Shown: in pieces, positions 27,774 through 37,320 of the stretch
Layout of the letters: each line of letters begins with the position of its first letter
How positions within the stretch are numbered: the stretch's first letter is position 1
NCBI RefSeq assembly: GCF_001428505.1
Contig: NZ_LMHU01000005.1
Location: forward strand, 124,001-188,000
Direction of reading: 5' to 3'
Length of the DNA stretch: 64,000 bases
Origin: Terrabacter sp. Root181
Lineage (GTDB): Bacteria > Actinomycetota > Actinomycetes > Actinomycetales > Dermatophilaceae
Notes under the pieces: model-generated
Database searches by the model: none
What the model saw: the letters and a program-made list of their open reading frames with translations, nothing else
Told to the model about the DNA's origin: nothing
Made by a program: the position numbers and the translations under genes

Positions 27774-28394
27774 TCAGGGAGCGGCCGTGACCGGAAGCGT
27801 GGTCGGCGTCGTGCACCGGGTCGTCGCGGGCACCGAGAGGGTGACGTCGCTGACGAGGACGCCGACGAGGCCCGAGATCTCGCCGAGCGACGGGTCGCTG
27901 AGGTCGATCGCGCGGGCCTGGTGGTCGGTGACGGAGATCGTGATCGGGTCGCTCTCGGGGACGGCGTCGGGGTCGAGCACCGTGGACCCGTCGATCGGCG
28001 GCCCGGTGGTCGAGGAGCCGAGGCGCAGCGTCGCGAGCAGCGAGACGAGCTGGCGCTGCAGCGGCGCGCTGAGCGTGCAGACGCGCCCGTGGACCGAGAG
28101 CGTGTCGACGCGGACCCGGCCGTTGGCCTCGAGGACGATCTGGTCGTCGAAGCCGGCGATGCCACCCGTGCGGCGCAGGGTGAGCGGGAACGCCGGCCCG
28201 TAGGAGGGCGGGATCGAGTCGTCGCCCCCGGCACCGAAGCGCAGCGGCGCGGTGGTCGAGGACGTGGCCGACGTCGGCGTCGAGCCCGCACCGTCGGTGG
28301 ACCTGTCGTCGGGCGTGGCGACGCCGCACCCCCCGACGAAGGATGCTGCGATGGCCAACCCCACGCACAGGCCTGCGCGCCCCATGGAGACCAT
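27774..28394 (-). CDS. Lipoprotein of unknown function
   Basis: 206 residues from ATG 28394. The N terminus MVSMGRAGLCVGLAIAA leads to the lipobox FVGGC, followed by a Ser/Thr-rich spacer and a domain with FPLTLRRTGGIAGFDDQIVLEANG and two later Cys (CTLS, TRCTTP). It resembles no enzyme I know; the pattern fits a secreted lipoprotein of actinobacteria. It is divergent from the amidase gene; the 225-base spacer contains no other gene. Confidence 0.78.
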   Translation of the reverse strand: MVSMGRAGLCVGLAIAASFVGGCGVATPDDRSTDGAGSTPTSATSSTTAPLRFGAGGDDSIPPSYGPAFPLTLRRTGGIAGFDDQIVLEANGRVRVDTLSVHGRVCTLSAPLQRQLVSLLATLRLGSSTTGPPIDGSTVLDPDAVPESDPITISVTDHQARAIDLSDPSLGEISGLVGVLVSDVTLSVPATTRCTTPTTLPVTAAP

Positions 28395-28619
28395 GCTGCC
28401 CCCCTGCGGCGGACGATGCACGCGCGACATGGTGGATCGGGGGCAACGCTTCGGTGACGGTTTCAAGTGGCGGGCCTCGGGGTGCGCGGGAATGCTCGGT
28501 GTCAGAGGTGTGTGTCGGGCTCGGGGCCGGACGCACCCATCCGCAGGGGCGCGACGCCGACGGACCCACGTCGGCGCTCAGCGGTCTGCGGTCACCAGGG
28601 ATACGAAAGGGACGATCGA

Positions 28620-30578
28620 GTGATACCCAACTCCACACCACACCGAACTCCAGGGGCCCGCCGGGTGCGTCGGTCCGTGGCGGCGCTCGGCGCCGTCGCC
28701 GCGGTCGCCGCAGGCCTGGCCCTGACGAGCCCGACGGCACGGGCCGCGGACCCGTCGGCGGCGGCCACGGGCAGCGACCCGGCGAGTCGTGAGCGCGCCT
28801 TCGCCGCGGCCGCGTCCGAGTACGGCGTGCCCCGCAGCCTGCTCGAGGCGGTGTCCTACGCGCAGACCCGCTGGGACTTCCACCCGGGCCACAGCACGTC
28901 GGGCGGCTACGGACCGATGCACCTCGTCGACGCCGACCTCGGCGACGTCGACGGCAAGGGCCTCGGCGAGGCCTCGACGCAGCCCGAGGGCGTCACCGAC
29001 ACGCTCGCGGAGGCGGCCCGGCTGACCGGTCTGTCCGAGGAGGCGCTGCGCACCGACGAGCTCGCCAACATCCGTGGCGGCGCCGCGCTGCTGGCCGCCG
29101 AGCAGGAGAAGCTCGGCCTGCCCGTGGGCGCGGGCTCCGACCCGGGGCAGTGGTATGCCGCCGTGGCCGCCGGGTCCGGGTCGGGCGAGGAGCGCTCGGC
29201 CGCGGTCTTCGCCGACGACGCGTTCACCGCGCTGACGACCGGGGCCTCGCGTCGCACCGTCGACGGCAAGGAGGTCACCCTCACGGCGACGTCGACGACG
29301 CCGCAGAAGGGCCAGCTCGCCCGTCTCGGCCTCGAGAAGGCCCGGCCCGGCGTGGCCGAGTGCCCGCCGAGCGTCGACTGCGAGTGGATCCCGGCGACGT
29401 ACCGCCAGACGGGACCCAGCCCCACGGCATACGTCAACCACGACCTCGCCGACCGGCCGCGCTCGCCCGAGATCACGAGCATCGTCATCCACAACACCGA
29501 GGGCACCTACTCCTCGACGATCGCCTCGGTGCAGGACCCGACGCGCGCCGTGTCGTGGCAGTACACCCTGCGGTCGTCCGACGGGCACATCGCCCAGCAC
29601 GTGCTCGGCAAGGACATCGCCTGGCAGGCCGGCAACTGGTACGTCAACACCCACTCGATCGGCCTCGAGCACGAGGGCTTCGCGGCCACCGGTGCCGAGT
29701 GGTTCAGCGAGCCGATGTACCGCTCGTCCGCGCGCCTCGTGACGTACCTCGCCGACACGTACGACATCCCCGTCGACCGTCAGCACGTCTTCGGCCACGA
29801 CCAGGTGCCGGGCACGATCCCGGGCACGGTCGCCGGCATGCACTGGGACCCGGGCCCCTACTGGGACTGGGAGCACTACTTCCAGCTGCTCGGCGCTCCG
29901 CTCAACGGTCACCGCTCGCCGACCTCGACCGACCTCGTGCGCATCCTGCCGGGCTTCGAGGACAACCAGCAGCAGGTGACCGGCTGCGCGACCGCCGGGG
30001 TCGCCTGCACGCCGCAGGGCACGAACTTCGTCTACCTGCACCAGGCTCCCGACGCGGCGTCACCGCTCATCCCCGACGTCGGTCTGCGTTCCAGCGGCGC
30101 GGCGTCGACCACGGGTGTCAGTGACATCGGCGCCCGGGCCGCGGCTGGCGTCGAGTACGCCGTCGCCGAGCGCCAGGGCGACTGGACGGCGATCTGGTTC
30201 AACGGCACGAAGGGCTGGTTCCTCAACCCCGCGACCGACCCGACCGCGATCTCCGTCACGGGCTCCTACGTCGTGCCCAAGGCGGGGCGCACCTCGGTGC
30301 CGGTCTACGGGCGCGCCTACCCGGAGGCCGCCGCCTACCCGACCGGCATCCCGGTGCAGGCCGTGACGCCGCTGCAGTACTCCTTCGCCGCCGGTCAGCG
30401 GTATGCCGTCGCGGACCTCACGGTGCCGACGGACTACTACCGCGCGTCGACGTTCTCGCTCGACACCCCGAACGACCACACCGACGTCGTCGGGCAGGAC
30501 CGCTACTACCAGGTGTCGCTCGGCCACCGCTTCGCCTACGTGCGCGCAGCCGACGTCGACGTCGTCCAGGCCCAGTAG
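28620..30578 (+). CDS. Secreted N-acetylmuramoyl-L-alanine amidase (amidase_2 type)
   Basis: 652 residues from GTG 28620. Signal peptide with VRRSVAALGAVAAVAAG, ending about ARAAD. Residues about 55-200 look lysozyme/transglycosylase-like (EYGVPRSLLEAVSYAQTRWD, GGYGPMHLVD). The amidase domain (about 285-440) has zinc ligands His in SIVIHNTEG, His in VFGHDQVPG region and His/Asp in GMHWDPGPYW, and LEHEGFA. The C-terminal third has repeated SH3-like segments (FVYLHQAPD, WFNGTKGWFLNP). It cleaves the peptide stem from glycan in peptidoglycan. The start is preceded by GAAAGG. Confidence 0.9.
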   Translation: MIPNSTPHRTPGARRVRRSVAALGAVAAVAAGLALTSPTARAADPSAAATGSDPASRERAFAAAASEYGVPRSLLEAVSYAQTRWDFHPGHSTSGGYGPMHLVDADLGDVDGKGLGEASTQPEGVTDTLAEAARLTGLSEEALRTDELANIRGGAALLAAEQEKLGLPVGAGSDPGQWYAAVAAGSGSGEERSAAVFADDAFTALTTGASRRTVDGKEVTLTATSTTPQKGQLARLGLEKARPGVAECPPSVDCEWIPATYRQTGPSPTAYVNHDLADRPRSPEITSIVIHNTEGTYSSTIASVQDPTRAVSWQYTLRSSDGHIAQHVLGKDIAWQAGNWYVNTHSIGLEHEGFAATGAEWFSEPMYRSSARLVTYLADTYDIPVDRQHVFGHDQVPGTIPGTVAGMHWDPGPYWDWEHYFQLLGAPLNGHRSPTSTDLVRILPGFEDNQQQVTGCATAGVACTPQGTNFVYLHQAPDAASPLIPDVGLRSSGAASTTGVSDIGARAAAGVEYAVAERQGDWTAIWFNGTKGWFLNPATDPTAISVTGSYVVPKAGRTSVPVYGRAYPEAAAYPTGIPVQAVTPLQYSFAAGQRYAVADLTVPTDYYRASTFSLDTPNDHTDVVGQDRYYQVSLGHRFAYVRAADVDVVQAQ

Positions 30579-30595
30579 CCAACGGCCACCCCCAA

Positions 30596-30671
30596 CCGTC
30601 GAAGGGCCACAAACCGGAAGGTCTGCGGCCCTTCGACGGTGCTCGGGGCCCGGTTCGTGGCCCTTCGACGG
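30596..30671. terminator. 22-bp hairpin with a third competing arm between convergent genes
   Basis: Left arm 30596-30617 pairs with 30650-30671 at 21 of 22 positions. A middle segment, 30627-30639 (GGCCCTTCGACGG), can pair with the same left arm over 13 bp, so two exclusive folds exist. It lies between the amidase stop and the penicillin-binding protein stop. Confidence 0.8.
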
Positions 30672-30674
30672 GTG

Positions 30675-32600
30675 TCAGCGGAGGTCGTACGCCTTGAGGA
30701 AGCTGACGATGAAGGGTGCGGCGCCCGTCACACCGTTGTCGCCGACCTCGTTGTAGGCCGCGACGGCGATGTCGCCCCGGCCGGCGACCATCCACACGTG
30801 GGTGTCGGGCGGGCTCTTCGTGCCGAACTCGGCGGTGCCGGTCTTGGCGTACTCCACGCCGAGCGGCTTGAGGACCTGGCCGGAGCCCTCGTCGACGACG
30901 GCGCGCATCTCCTGGCGCAGCACGCCCGCCTCCGAGGGGTCGAGCGGCGTGGCCGGGTTGGGCAGCGCGGTCGTGCCGGCGACGAGCTGCGGCCGCACCG
31001 TCTGGCCCTTCATGACGGAGGCGACCACGACCGCCATCGTCAGGGGCGAGGCCTCGACGCGACCCTGGCCGATGAACGAGGCCGCGTGTTCGACGACGTC
31101 GTCGGTGCTCGGCACCGAGCCGAGGAAGCCGGTGAAGGGCAGGTCGAGCTTCTCGCCCATGCCGAGGGACTGCGCGGCCGTCACGAGGTCGGCCTGGCTC
31201 ACCTTCTTGTACTGGCTGATGAAGGCCGTGTTGCACGAGAAGGCGAGGGCGGTCCGCATCGGGATGTCGCCGAGCTTGTCCTTGGGGTAGGTGGTGTAGT
31301 TGCTGAACCGGCGGCCGTTGACGGTCAGCGTCTCGGTGCAGGGCAGCGTGGTGTCGGCCGTGGCGCCCTTGCGCACGTTGGCGAGCGAGCTGACGATCTT
31401 GAAGGTCGAGCCGGGCGCCTCCTTGCCGGCGAGGGCGAGCGTCGTCCCGGCAGCGGCGGGTCCCACGGCGGCGGCGAGCACCTCACCCGTCGACACGCGG
31501 ACGGCGACGAGCGCGGTGGGGTGCTTCGTCTGCTTGGCGAGGGCGGCCTCGGCCGCCGACTGCGCCTTGGGGTCGAGCGTGATGGTCAGCGGCTCGCCCT
31601 CGGTCGACTGCTCGGCGAAGAGCTCGCGCTTGTCGAGGACGCTGCCGTCGGCGCCGCGCTTGACGGCGTGCACCGCCAGGCCGGGCGTGCCGCGCAGCCG
31701 GGCGTCGTAGCGGTACTGGAGGCCGTTCTTGCCGACGGTGTCGCCGGCCTCGAGGGTGTCCTTCGAGGCCTCGATCTGCTCGGCGGTGGCCTCGCCGACG
31801 GTGCCGAGGATCGGGGCGGCCCAGGTGCGGCTCGGGCCGAGCACCTGCATCGTCGGCACCGTGAGCGCGCCCTTGACCTTCTCGATCGCGGCGCCCTGCT
31901 TCTCGATGATCGGGTCGGTCGCGCGCAGGGTCACGCCCTCGACGAAGGCCTTCGAGCCAGCCGCCTCGACCTTGGCCGCGAACGTGGCGGGGTCGATGTC
32001 GAGGAGCCCAGCGAGCTTCTTCGCCGAGACCGTGGCCTGGGTCCCGGACACCTTCGTCTTGTCGATGCCGACGGCGGCGACCTCGCGCTCGGTCATGATC
32101 TTGGCGCCGGAGCCGTCGACGATGTCGGCGCGCTGGGGCCACTTGCGGGCGAGGTCGAGGGTCTCGTCGGAGGTGAGCCGGGGCGCCACGACGCCGGGCG
32201 TCCAGGACACCCGCCACTGGTCGTCGACGAGGGTCATGTCGACCTGCGTCTCGTAGGTCCAGTCCGTGGCGGACGTCGAGACGTCCCAGCGGCTGAAGAG
32301 CGTGGCCGTGGCGTGGTCGGAGCCCTCGTTGTGGCTCATCTCGCTCAGCGACACCTGCGGACGCAGCGTGCCGAGGTCCTGGTAGGCCGCCTTGACGAAG
32401 GCGGTCGCCCTGGCCGGCGTCGTGCCCTTGAAGGTGACCGTACCGAGGTCCCCCGTGGCCAGGCCGGTCGCGAGGGCGCGTGCGGTGTCGTCGGGCTTCG
32501 GCGGCGACTGGAAGAGCGAGCAGCCCGCACCGAGCGTGCCGACGAGCACCCCCGACAGCGAGACGGCGACGAGAGTCCTGGCGCGAGATCCCCTGAGCAT
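30675..32600 (-). CDS. Penicillin-binding lipoprotein (class B transpeptidase, MecA-N domain)
   Basis: 641 residues. The lipobox LGAGC (Cys27) anchors it to the membrane. Residues about 34-145 are the NTF2-like MecA N-terminal domain, about 150-310 a PBP dimer domain, and the rest the transpeptidase with Ser398-TF-Lys401, Ser455-C-Asn457 and Lys586-T-G. It cross-links peptidoglycan peptides and is a beta-lactam target; the layout is that of mycobacterial PBP-lipo. ATG 32600 is chosen because it gives a standard lipoprotein signal; ATG 32639 is possible. Confidence 0.93.
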   Translation of the reverse strand: MLRGSRARTLVAVSLSGVLVGTLGAGCSLFQSPPKPDDTARALATGLATGDLGTVTFKGTTPARATAFVKAAYQDLGTLRPQVSLSEMSHNEGSDHATATLFSRWDVSTSATDWTYETQVDMTLVDDQWRVSWTPGVVAPRLTSDETLDLARKWPQRADIVDGSGAKIMTEREVAAVGIDKTKVSGTQATVSAKKLAGLLDIDPATFAAKVEAAGSKAFVEGVTLRATDPIIEKQGAAIEKVKGALTVPTMQVLGPSRTWAAPILGTVGEATAEQIEASKDTLEAGDTVGKNGLQYRYDARLRGTPGLAVHAVKRGADGSVLDKRELFAEQSTEGEPLTITLDPKAQSAAEAALAKQTKHPTALVAVRVSTGEVLAAAVGPAAAGTTLALAGKEAPGSTFKIVSSLANVRKGATADTTLPCTETLTVNGRRFSNYTTYPKDKLGDIPMRTALAFSCNTAFISQYKKVSQADLVTAAQSLGMGEKLDLPFTGFLGSVPSTDDVVEHAASFIGQGRVEASPLTMAVVVASVMKGQTVRPQLVAGTTALPNPATPLDPSEAGVLRQEMRAVVDEGSGQVLKPLGVEYAKTGTAEFGTKSPPDTHVWMVAGRGDIAVAAYNEVGDNGVTGAAPFIVSFLKAYDLR

Positions 32601-32635
32601 GGCTCCACGGTACGTGCCGGGTCGCAGCGCCCGGG

Positions 32636-33682
32636 TCATGGGACTGTGGCGTCGGCGTGACGGTCGTCTGCAGGAACGGTCGTACGCCGGGGGTGGGCCT
32701 CGGCGGCCGACCCCGGACCGGACGGGCGGGACGGGCGCGGGGGGCGGCCCGGACGGCGCCACAGCACGAGCGACCCGAGCAGGCCGACGACGATCGCGAC
32801 GAGGTGCACGCCCCAGGCCTGGTTGGCGGGCGAGAGGGCGGCGACGAGGACGTCGCGGCTCGCCTCGACGTGGTCGCGCAGCCCGTTGGGCAGGCCCGAG
32901 CGCGGCCGGAGGTAGGACGCGAGGTAGGAGAAGGCGGTCTGTCCGGCGGCGCAGACCGACAGGAGCACGAGCACGGCCGCCCACGCGACGAGGCGCCGGG
33001 CCGGGCGCAGCCCCAGACCGGCCAGGGCGAGACCCGCCGCCACGCCCACGACGACCGCGGCCCACTGCAGCAGGCCCTGCGACCGCTCGAGGCCGAGCAG
33101 CGCGACGACGACGGCGCTGACCCAGCTGCCGAGGGCCACCGCGAGCGGGGCCGCGGCCAGCGCGCGCAGCACCGGGCCACCGAGCGCGACGAGCAGGCCG
33201 AGCGCGAGCCCGAGGACCGTGCCCACGACCGCGACGGCGAGGACGCCGAGGATGACGCGGTCGTCGCGGTCGAAGTCGCTGCCGAGCTGTCGGGTGGCGC
33301 CCGCCGACTGGGCGACCGTGTAGGCCGCGGTCGTCAGGGCGCCGAGCGTCGCGAGGGCGACCAGGGCGAGCCGCCGCCCGGTGCGCCGTCGCACCCACAG
33401 GGTCGCGAGCGCAGCCGCGGCCCCGCCCACGAGCGTGATGGTCAGGAGCAGCCCGAGGCGCGCCGTGGTGAAGGGGAGCAGGCTGATGTAGCCGTCGGTC
33501 GCCGAGCCGGTGGCGACGTCGTAGGGCCAGTTGCGCGGTGACCGTGCGCCGAGGCCGTCGATGGTCCAGGGCAGCGCGCCGACCACCCACCAGGCCGCCG
33601 CCGCGAGGGGAAGGACCGGCCAGAGACGGTCGCGGGCAGGCCGATGGTGCGCCCCACTGCCCACGTCAACGCCGGTGTCCAC
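32636..33682 (-). CDS. Multipass membrane protein of unknown function
   Basis: 348 residues from GTG 33682, with about seven hydrophobic helices (around 25-40, 75-95, 103-120, 142-170, 175-195, 205-225, 232-255, 290-310) and a Pro/Arg-rich cytoplasmic-looking tail. No catalytic motif is visible. It lies 35 bases upstream of the penicillin-binding protein on the same strand, so a cell-envelope role is possible but only inferred from position. Confidence 0.75.
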   Translation of the reverse strand: MDTGVDVGSGAHHRPARDRLWPVLPLAAAAWWVVGALPWTIDGLGARSPRNWPYDVATGSATDGYISLLPFTTARLGLLLTITLVGGAAAALATLWVRRRTGRRLALVALATLGALTTAAYTVAQSAGATRQLGSDFDRDDRVILGVLAVAVVGTVLGLALGLLVALGGPVLRALAAAPLAVALGSWVSAVVVALLGLERSQGLLQWAAVVVGVAAGLALAGLGLRPARRLVAWAAVLVLLSVCAAGQTAFSYLASYLRPRSGLPNGLRDHVEASRDVLVAALSPANQAWGVHLVAIVVGLLGSLVLWRRPGRPPRPSRPSGPGSAAEAHPRRTTVPADDRHADATVP

Positions 33683-33750
33683 GCGCAGATCCGATCATGA
33701 CTGACCGACATCCGCCAATCGTCGGCTGGCCTGGAGCCCGCCCGCCCCGG

Positions 33751-34392
33751 CTAGCGCTCGGGTCGCCAGAGCTGCACGGAGGCCACCGGTTCGAAGCCGG
33801 CGGCGAGGAACGCGCGCAGCGCCCGGGCGTTGCCGGGGGCGCACGCCGCGACGACGACGTCGCCCTCCTCGATGAGCGTCAGGGCGTCGCGCACCACGTC
33901 GGTGCCCACGTGGTCCCTGGACGGGTCGGTCTCGAGGCCCAGCTCGGGCAGCCCGCCCAGCCCCGTCGAGATGGTCACGAGCGTGTGGTCGTCGGGGGCG
34001 GCATACCCGAACGTCGTGACCTCGCTGCGCGCGGAGGTGGCGTGCTCGGCGCGGGGGTGGTTGCGGAGGTCGCTGCGCGGCACGAGGGCGGGCTCGCCGC
34101 CCGTGCCGCGCGCCACGAGGATGATGTCGAGGGCGTCGATCCAGCCGGTGCCGGCGAGGCGCGAGACGAGGCGCGGGTTGCTCGCGCCGCCGAAGCCGTC
34201 GGGGCTCAGCGAGTCCAGGGTGCCGTCGGAGACGTCGTCGTCGACGGCGAGGTAGGCGTGGCCGGTGAAGGCCACGACGCCCTCGACCCCGGGACGCCAC
34301 GGCTCGACACGCTGCCAGGCGCCGTCCACGGCAGGGAAGTCGCCGCCTGCGGCCTTGCTGAGGACTTCGGCAATGGGGTGCACGGCGTCCAT
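33751..34392 (-). CDS. Predicted GNAT-fold acetyltransferase-like protein
   Basis: 213 residues from ATG 34392. The C-terminal half, with DPSRDHVGTDVVRDALTLI, VVVAACAPGNARALRAFLAAG and the closing FEPVASVQLW, matches the end of GNAT N-acetyltransferases (acetyl-CoA pocket, then LLxxGF strand pattern). The N-terminal half has a HAYLAVDDDVS segment of unknown role. Substrate unknown. Divergent from the App1-like gene with a 93-base spacer. Confidence 0.68.
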   Translation of the reverse strand: MDAVHPIAEVLSKAAGGDFPAVDGAWQRVEPWRPGVEGVVAFTGHAYLAVDDDVSDGTLDSLSPDGFGGASNPRLVSRLAGTGWIDALDIILVARGTGGEPALVPRSDLRNHPRAEHATSARSEVTTFGYAAPDDHTLVTISTGLGGLPELGLETDPSRDHVGTDVVRDALTLIEEGDVVVAACAPGNARALRAFLAAGFEPVASVQLWRPER

Positions 34393-34485
34393 CAAACCCG
34401 CCGCGTCGGCCGGGCGCCCGCCGGGGTCCACCTGTTGGCACCCGCCCGCTGCTCTCCCAGCGCCCCCGCCGGGTAGGTTGTGGCC

Positions 34486-35598
34486 ATGTCCCGACCGCAC
34501 GCGGCCGCCATCGTGGAGGACACCGTCCACGAGCAGATCGAGCGCGTGCTCCGCAGCCGCGGCTGGGGCAACCGGGTCATCACCCACGTCGGCTACGGCT
34601 CGTCCTCCTTCGTCCGCGTCTACGCGCGGATCCTCCTCGGGCGCAAGGGCCGCGAGGACGTCGAGGGCCCCGAGTCACGGCAGGACGCGACCGGCGCCCT
34701 CAGCCCGGCCCGCTACGACCGGGGCTGGCGCGCCTTCATCACCTCGCCCGCCACGGGGGTCCCGGTCAAGGTCACGGCGGGCGACCGCGAGGTCTACGGC
34801 CGGTCCGACCGTGGGGGTCACGTCGACATCGTCGCGCGCGACCACGGGTTGGCCCCCGGGTGGCAGCAGGTGGTGGTCGAGGTGCAGGGCACCGCCCCGG
34901 TCGCGGCCGACGTCTTCATCGTCGCCGACGGCGTGACGCGCGGCATCGTCAGCGACATCGACGACACCGTCATCACGACGATGCTGCCCCGCCCGATGAT
35001 CGCGGCGTTCAACACGTTCGTGCGCCGCGGCAAGGCCCGTCACGCGGTGTCGGGCATGGCCCCGATGTACCGCCGCATCCTGTCGGCGCACCCCGGCGCG
35101 CCCATCGTCTACGTGTCGACGGGCGCCTGGAACGCCGCAGCCACCCTCAACCGGTTCCTCGTCGAGAACGGCTTCCCCCTCGGCCCGCTCATGCTCACCG
35201 ACTGGGGCCCGACCAACACGGGGTGGTTCCGCAGCGGCCAGGCGCACAAGCGCACCTGCCTCGACCGGCTGGCCCGCGACTTCCCCGACATCACGTGGCT
35301 GCTCATCGGCGACGACGGCCAGCACGACCCCCAGATCTACGCCGACTTCGCCGAGGCGCGGCCCGACCGTGTCGACGCCATCTGCATCCGGCACCTGTCG
35401 CCGACCGAGCAGGTGCTGTCCAACCCGATGAAGATCGACTCGCCCATCCGCCCCTGGGCGTCGCGCTCGGTCCCGACCTTCTCGGCAGCCGACGGGCACG
35501 GGATGCTCCGCGTCCTCGAGCGTGCCGGCAAGGTGGGCGAGGCCGTCGCGACCGATGAGCAGCCCTCGCGTCCGGGCCGTCCCGTCGGCTCCGGGTGA
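34486..35598 (+). CDS. App1-family phosphatase-like protein (DUF2183)
   Basis: 370 residues. The HAD-type motif SDIDDTVI (DxDxT) sits near residue 160, followed by YVSTGAWN, a TNTGWFRSGQAHKR segment and LIGDDGQHDPQIY with the acidic metal site; PMYRRIL and the order match the App1 catalytic domain. Yeast App1 dephosphorylates phosphatidic acid; the bacterial substrate is untested. ATG 34486 and GTG 34480 are both possible starts. It ends 12 bases before the DNA glycosylase gene, suggesting an operon. Confidence 0.88.
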   Translation: MSRPHAAAIVEDTVHEQIERVLRSRGWGNRVITHVGYGSSSFVRVYARILLGRKGREDVEGPESRQDATGALSPARYDRGWRAFITSPATGVPVKVTAGDREVYGRSDRGGHVDIVARDHGLAPGWQQVVVEVQGTAPVAADVFIVADGVTRGIVSDIDDTVITTMLPRPMIAAFNTFVRRGKARHAVSGMAPMYRRILSAHPGAPIVYVSTGAWNAAATLNRFLVENGFPLGPLMLTDWGPTNTGWFRSGQAHKRTCLDRLARDFPDITWLLIGDDGQHDPQIYADFAEARPDRVDAICIRHLSPTEQVLSNPMKIDSPIRPWASRSVPTFSAADGHGMLRVLERAGKVGEAVATDEQPSRPGRPVGSG

Positions 35599-35610
35599 CA
35601 GACTGGGCCC

Positions 35611-36471
35611 ATGCCTGAGCTGCCGGAGGTGCAGGCGCTCGTCGACTTCCTCGCCGAGCGGACGGACGGCCTCGCCATCACGAAGGTCGAGCTCGCGTCG
35701 TTCAGCGTGCTCAAGACGTTCAACCCGCCGCCGCAGGCCCTGGAGGGTGCGCCCATCGACGGCGTCCACCGCCACGGCAAGTTCCTCGACATCGACGCCG
35801 ACGGTACCCACCTCGTCTTCCACCTCGCGCGGGCCGGCTGGCTGCGCTGGTCCGACCAGCTGCCGTCCACCGTCGTGCGGCCGGGCAAGTCGCCGATCGC
35901 CCTGCGGGTGCGCCTGTCCGACGGCTCGGGCTTCGACCTGACCGAGGCCGGCACGAAGAAGTCGCTCGCGGCCTACATCGTCACCGACCCCGCCCAGGTG
36001 CCCGGCATCGCGCGCCTCGGGCCCGACCCGATGGCCGACGACTTCACGCTCGAGCAGTTCCGGTCGATGCTCGAGGGGCGGCGCACCCAGATCAAGGGGT
36101 TGCTGCGCGACCAGGAGTTCATCGCGGGCGTCGGCAACGCCTACTCCGACGAGATCCTCCACGTCGCCAAGATCAGCCCGTTCGCCATCGCCGGCACGCT
36201 CGCCCCCGAGGTGGTCGACCGGTTGTACGCCGCCCTGCGCGACACGCTCGAGGGCGCGGTCACGACGGCGTCGGGCAAGCCGGCCAAGGAGCTCAAGGAC
36301 GCCAAGCGCGCGGGCATGCGCGTCCACGCCCGCACCGGGCAGACGTGCCCGGAGTGCGGCGACATCGTGCGCGAGGTGTCCTTCGCCGACACGTCGCTGC
36401 AGTACTGCGCCACCTGCCAGACCGGCGGCAAGCCCCTGGCCGACCGGCGGATGTCCAAGCTGCTCAAGTGA
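35611..36471 (+). CDS. Fpg/Nei family DNA glycosylase
   Basis: 286 residues. MPELPEVQAL provides the catalytic N-terminal Pro and Glu; Lys lies in HRHGKFLDID. The H2TH region is around LRDQEFIAGVGNAYSDEIL. The C-terminal zinc finger has CPECG and CATC with QTGGK after it. These enzymes cut out oxidised bases and nick the DNA (base excision repair). The finger and KTL-type spacing suggest an actinobacterial Fpg/Nei paralogue rather than canonical MutM. Confidence 0.9.
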   Translation: MPELPEVQALVDFLAERTDGLAITKVELASFSVLKTFNPPPQALEGAPIDGVHRHGKFLDIDADGTHLVFHLARAGWLRWSDQLPSTVVRPGKSPIALRVRLSDGSGFDLTEAGTKKSLAAYIVTDPAQVPGIARLGPDPMADDFTLEQFRSMLEGRRTQIKGLLRDQEFIAGVGNAYSDEILHVAKISPFAIAGTLAPEVVDRLYAALRDTLEGAVTTASGKPAKELKDAKRAGMRVHARTGQTCPECGDIVREVSFADTSLQYCATCQTGGKPLADRRMSKLLK

Positions 36472-36529
36472 GCGCCGACGGCTTCGTCCGGAATGCAACG
36501 GTTCCGTCGTCGTGGTTGTCTTCACCGTC

Positions 36530-37312
36530 ATGAAGCCGTCCACGCCCCGCGCCCTGCGCGGCCCCCTCCACCCGGTCCGTCCCGTCGTCGCGCTCGTCCT
36601 CGGAGCCGTGCTCGTCACGAGTGCCTGCGGGCAGGCGACGCCGTCTCCCGGCGCGCCCACGCCTGCCGGTGACGGCGGGACGGCTGCCTCATCGGCCCCC
36701 GCGTCGTCCGCAGGCGATGCCGGTGCCGGTGGCGAGACGGTCACGGCGGGCGGTGTGCGCCTCGAGGCGACGATGGCGCCGGGCGGCCCGGAGGCCGGGT
36801 CGACGGGTGCCGGGATCGCGGCGGCTCCCGGCCTCGTCGTGGACTACACGCTGACCAACACCGGCACGAAGCCCGTCCTCGCCTCCGACGTCGTGCCCGC
36901 CGACCTCGGCAGCGCCACGCTCCCCGCGGACGTCGACCTCAAGCACGCCTGGGTCTACGAGCAGTCCGGCGTGCTGCGCCTCGGCAAGCAGGGCTTCGCG
37001 CCCGGCCCGAACGTCCGCTTCGCCGCCGCCCCCGTCATGGGCGGCCACACGATCGCCCCCGGCGCCAGCATCACCGGGAAGGCGTATGCCGTGTCGCCCC
37101 CGACGCTCGACGTGCCGAGTGAGTCGTTCGAGGCCCCGCGCACCCCCGTCGACCCGGGCGTGAAGCAGTGGCAGCTCTGCGTCCAGGTCGACGACCGCAC
37201 GGCGCAGGCCCGTCCGTCCGCGGTCGGAGGTGGCGTGGTCGAGGCCCCCTCGAAGGCGCCGCAGGGCGACGAGCTGGTCTGCACCCCGCCGGCAACGATC
37301 CCGGTCGCCTGA
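36530..37312 (+). CDS. Lipoprotein of unknown function
   Basis: 260 residues. After a basic N terminus and the segment VVALVLGAVLVTSAC, which ends in a lipobox (VTSAC), comes a long Ala/Ser/Gly/Pro spacer and an immunoglobulin-like beta domain (LVVDYTLTNTGTKPVLASDV), as in DUF4352-like extracellular proteins. C-terminal Cys pair (QLCVQ, ELVCTP) may form a disulfide. The stop is eight bases from that of the convergent GntR gene. Confidence 0.8.
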   Translation: MKPSTPRALRGPLHPVRPVVALVLGAVLVTSACGQATPSPGAPTPAGDGGTAASSAPASSAGDAGAGGETVTAGGVRLEATMAPGGPEAGSTGAGIAAAPGLVVDYTLTNTGTKPVLASDVVPADLGSATLPADVDLKHAWVYEQSGVLRLGKQGFAPGPNVRFAAAPVMGGHTIAPGASITGKAYAVSPPTLDVPSESFEAPRTPVDPGVKQWQLCVQVDDRTAQARPSAVGGGVVEAPSKAPQGDELVCTPPATIPVA

Positions 37313-37320
37313 CCGGCCCG

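Noticed and set aside
25327-28740. A 1137-codon minus-strand frame through the metalloprotease gene
   Set aside because: Shadow frame of the M4 protease; no recognisable domain.
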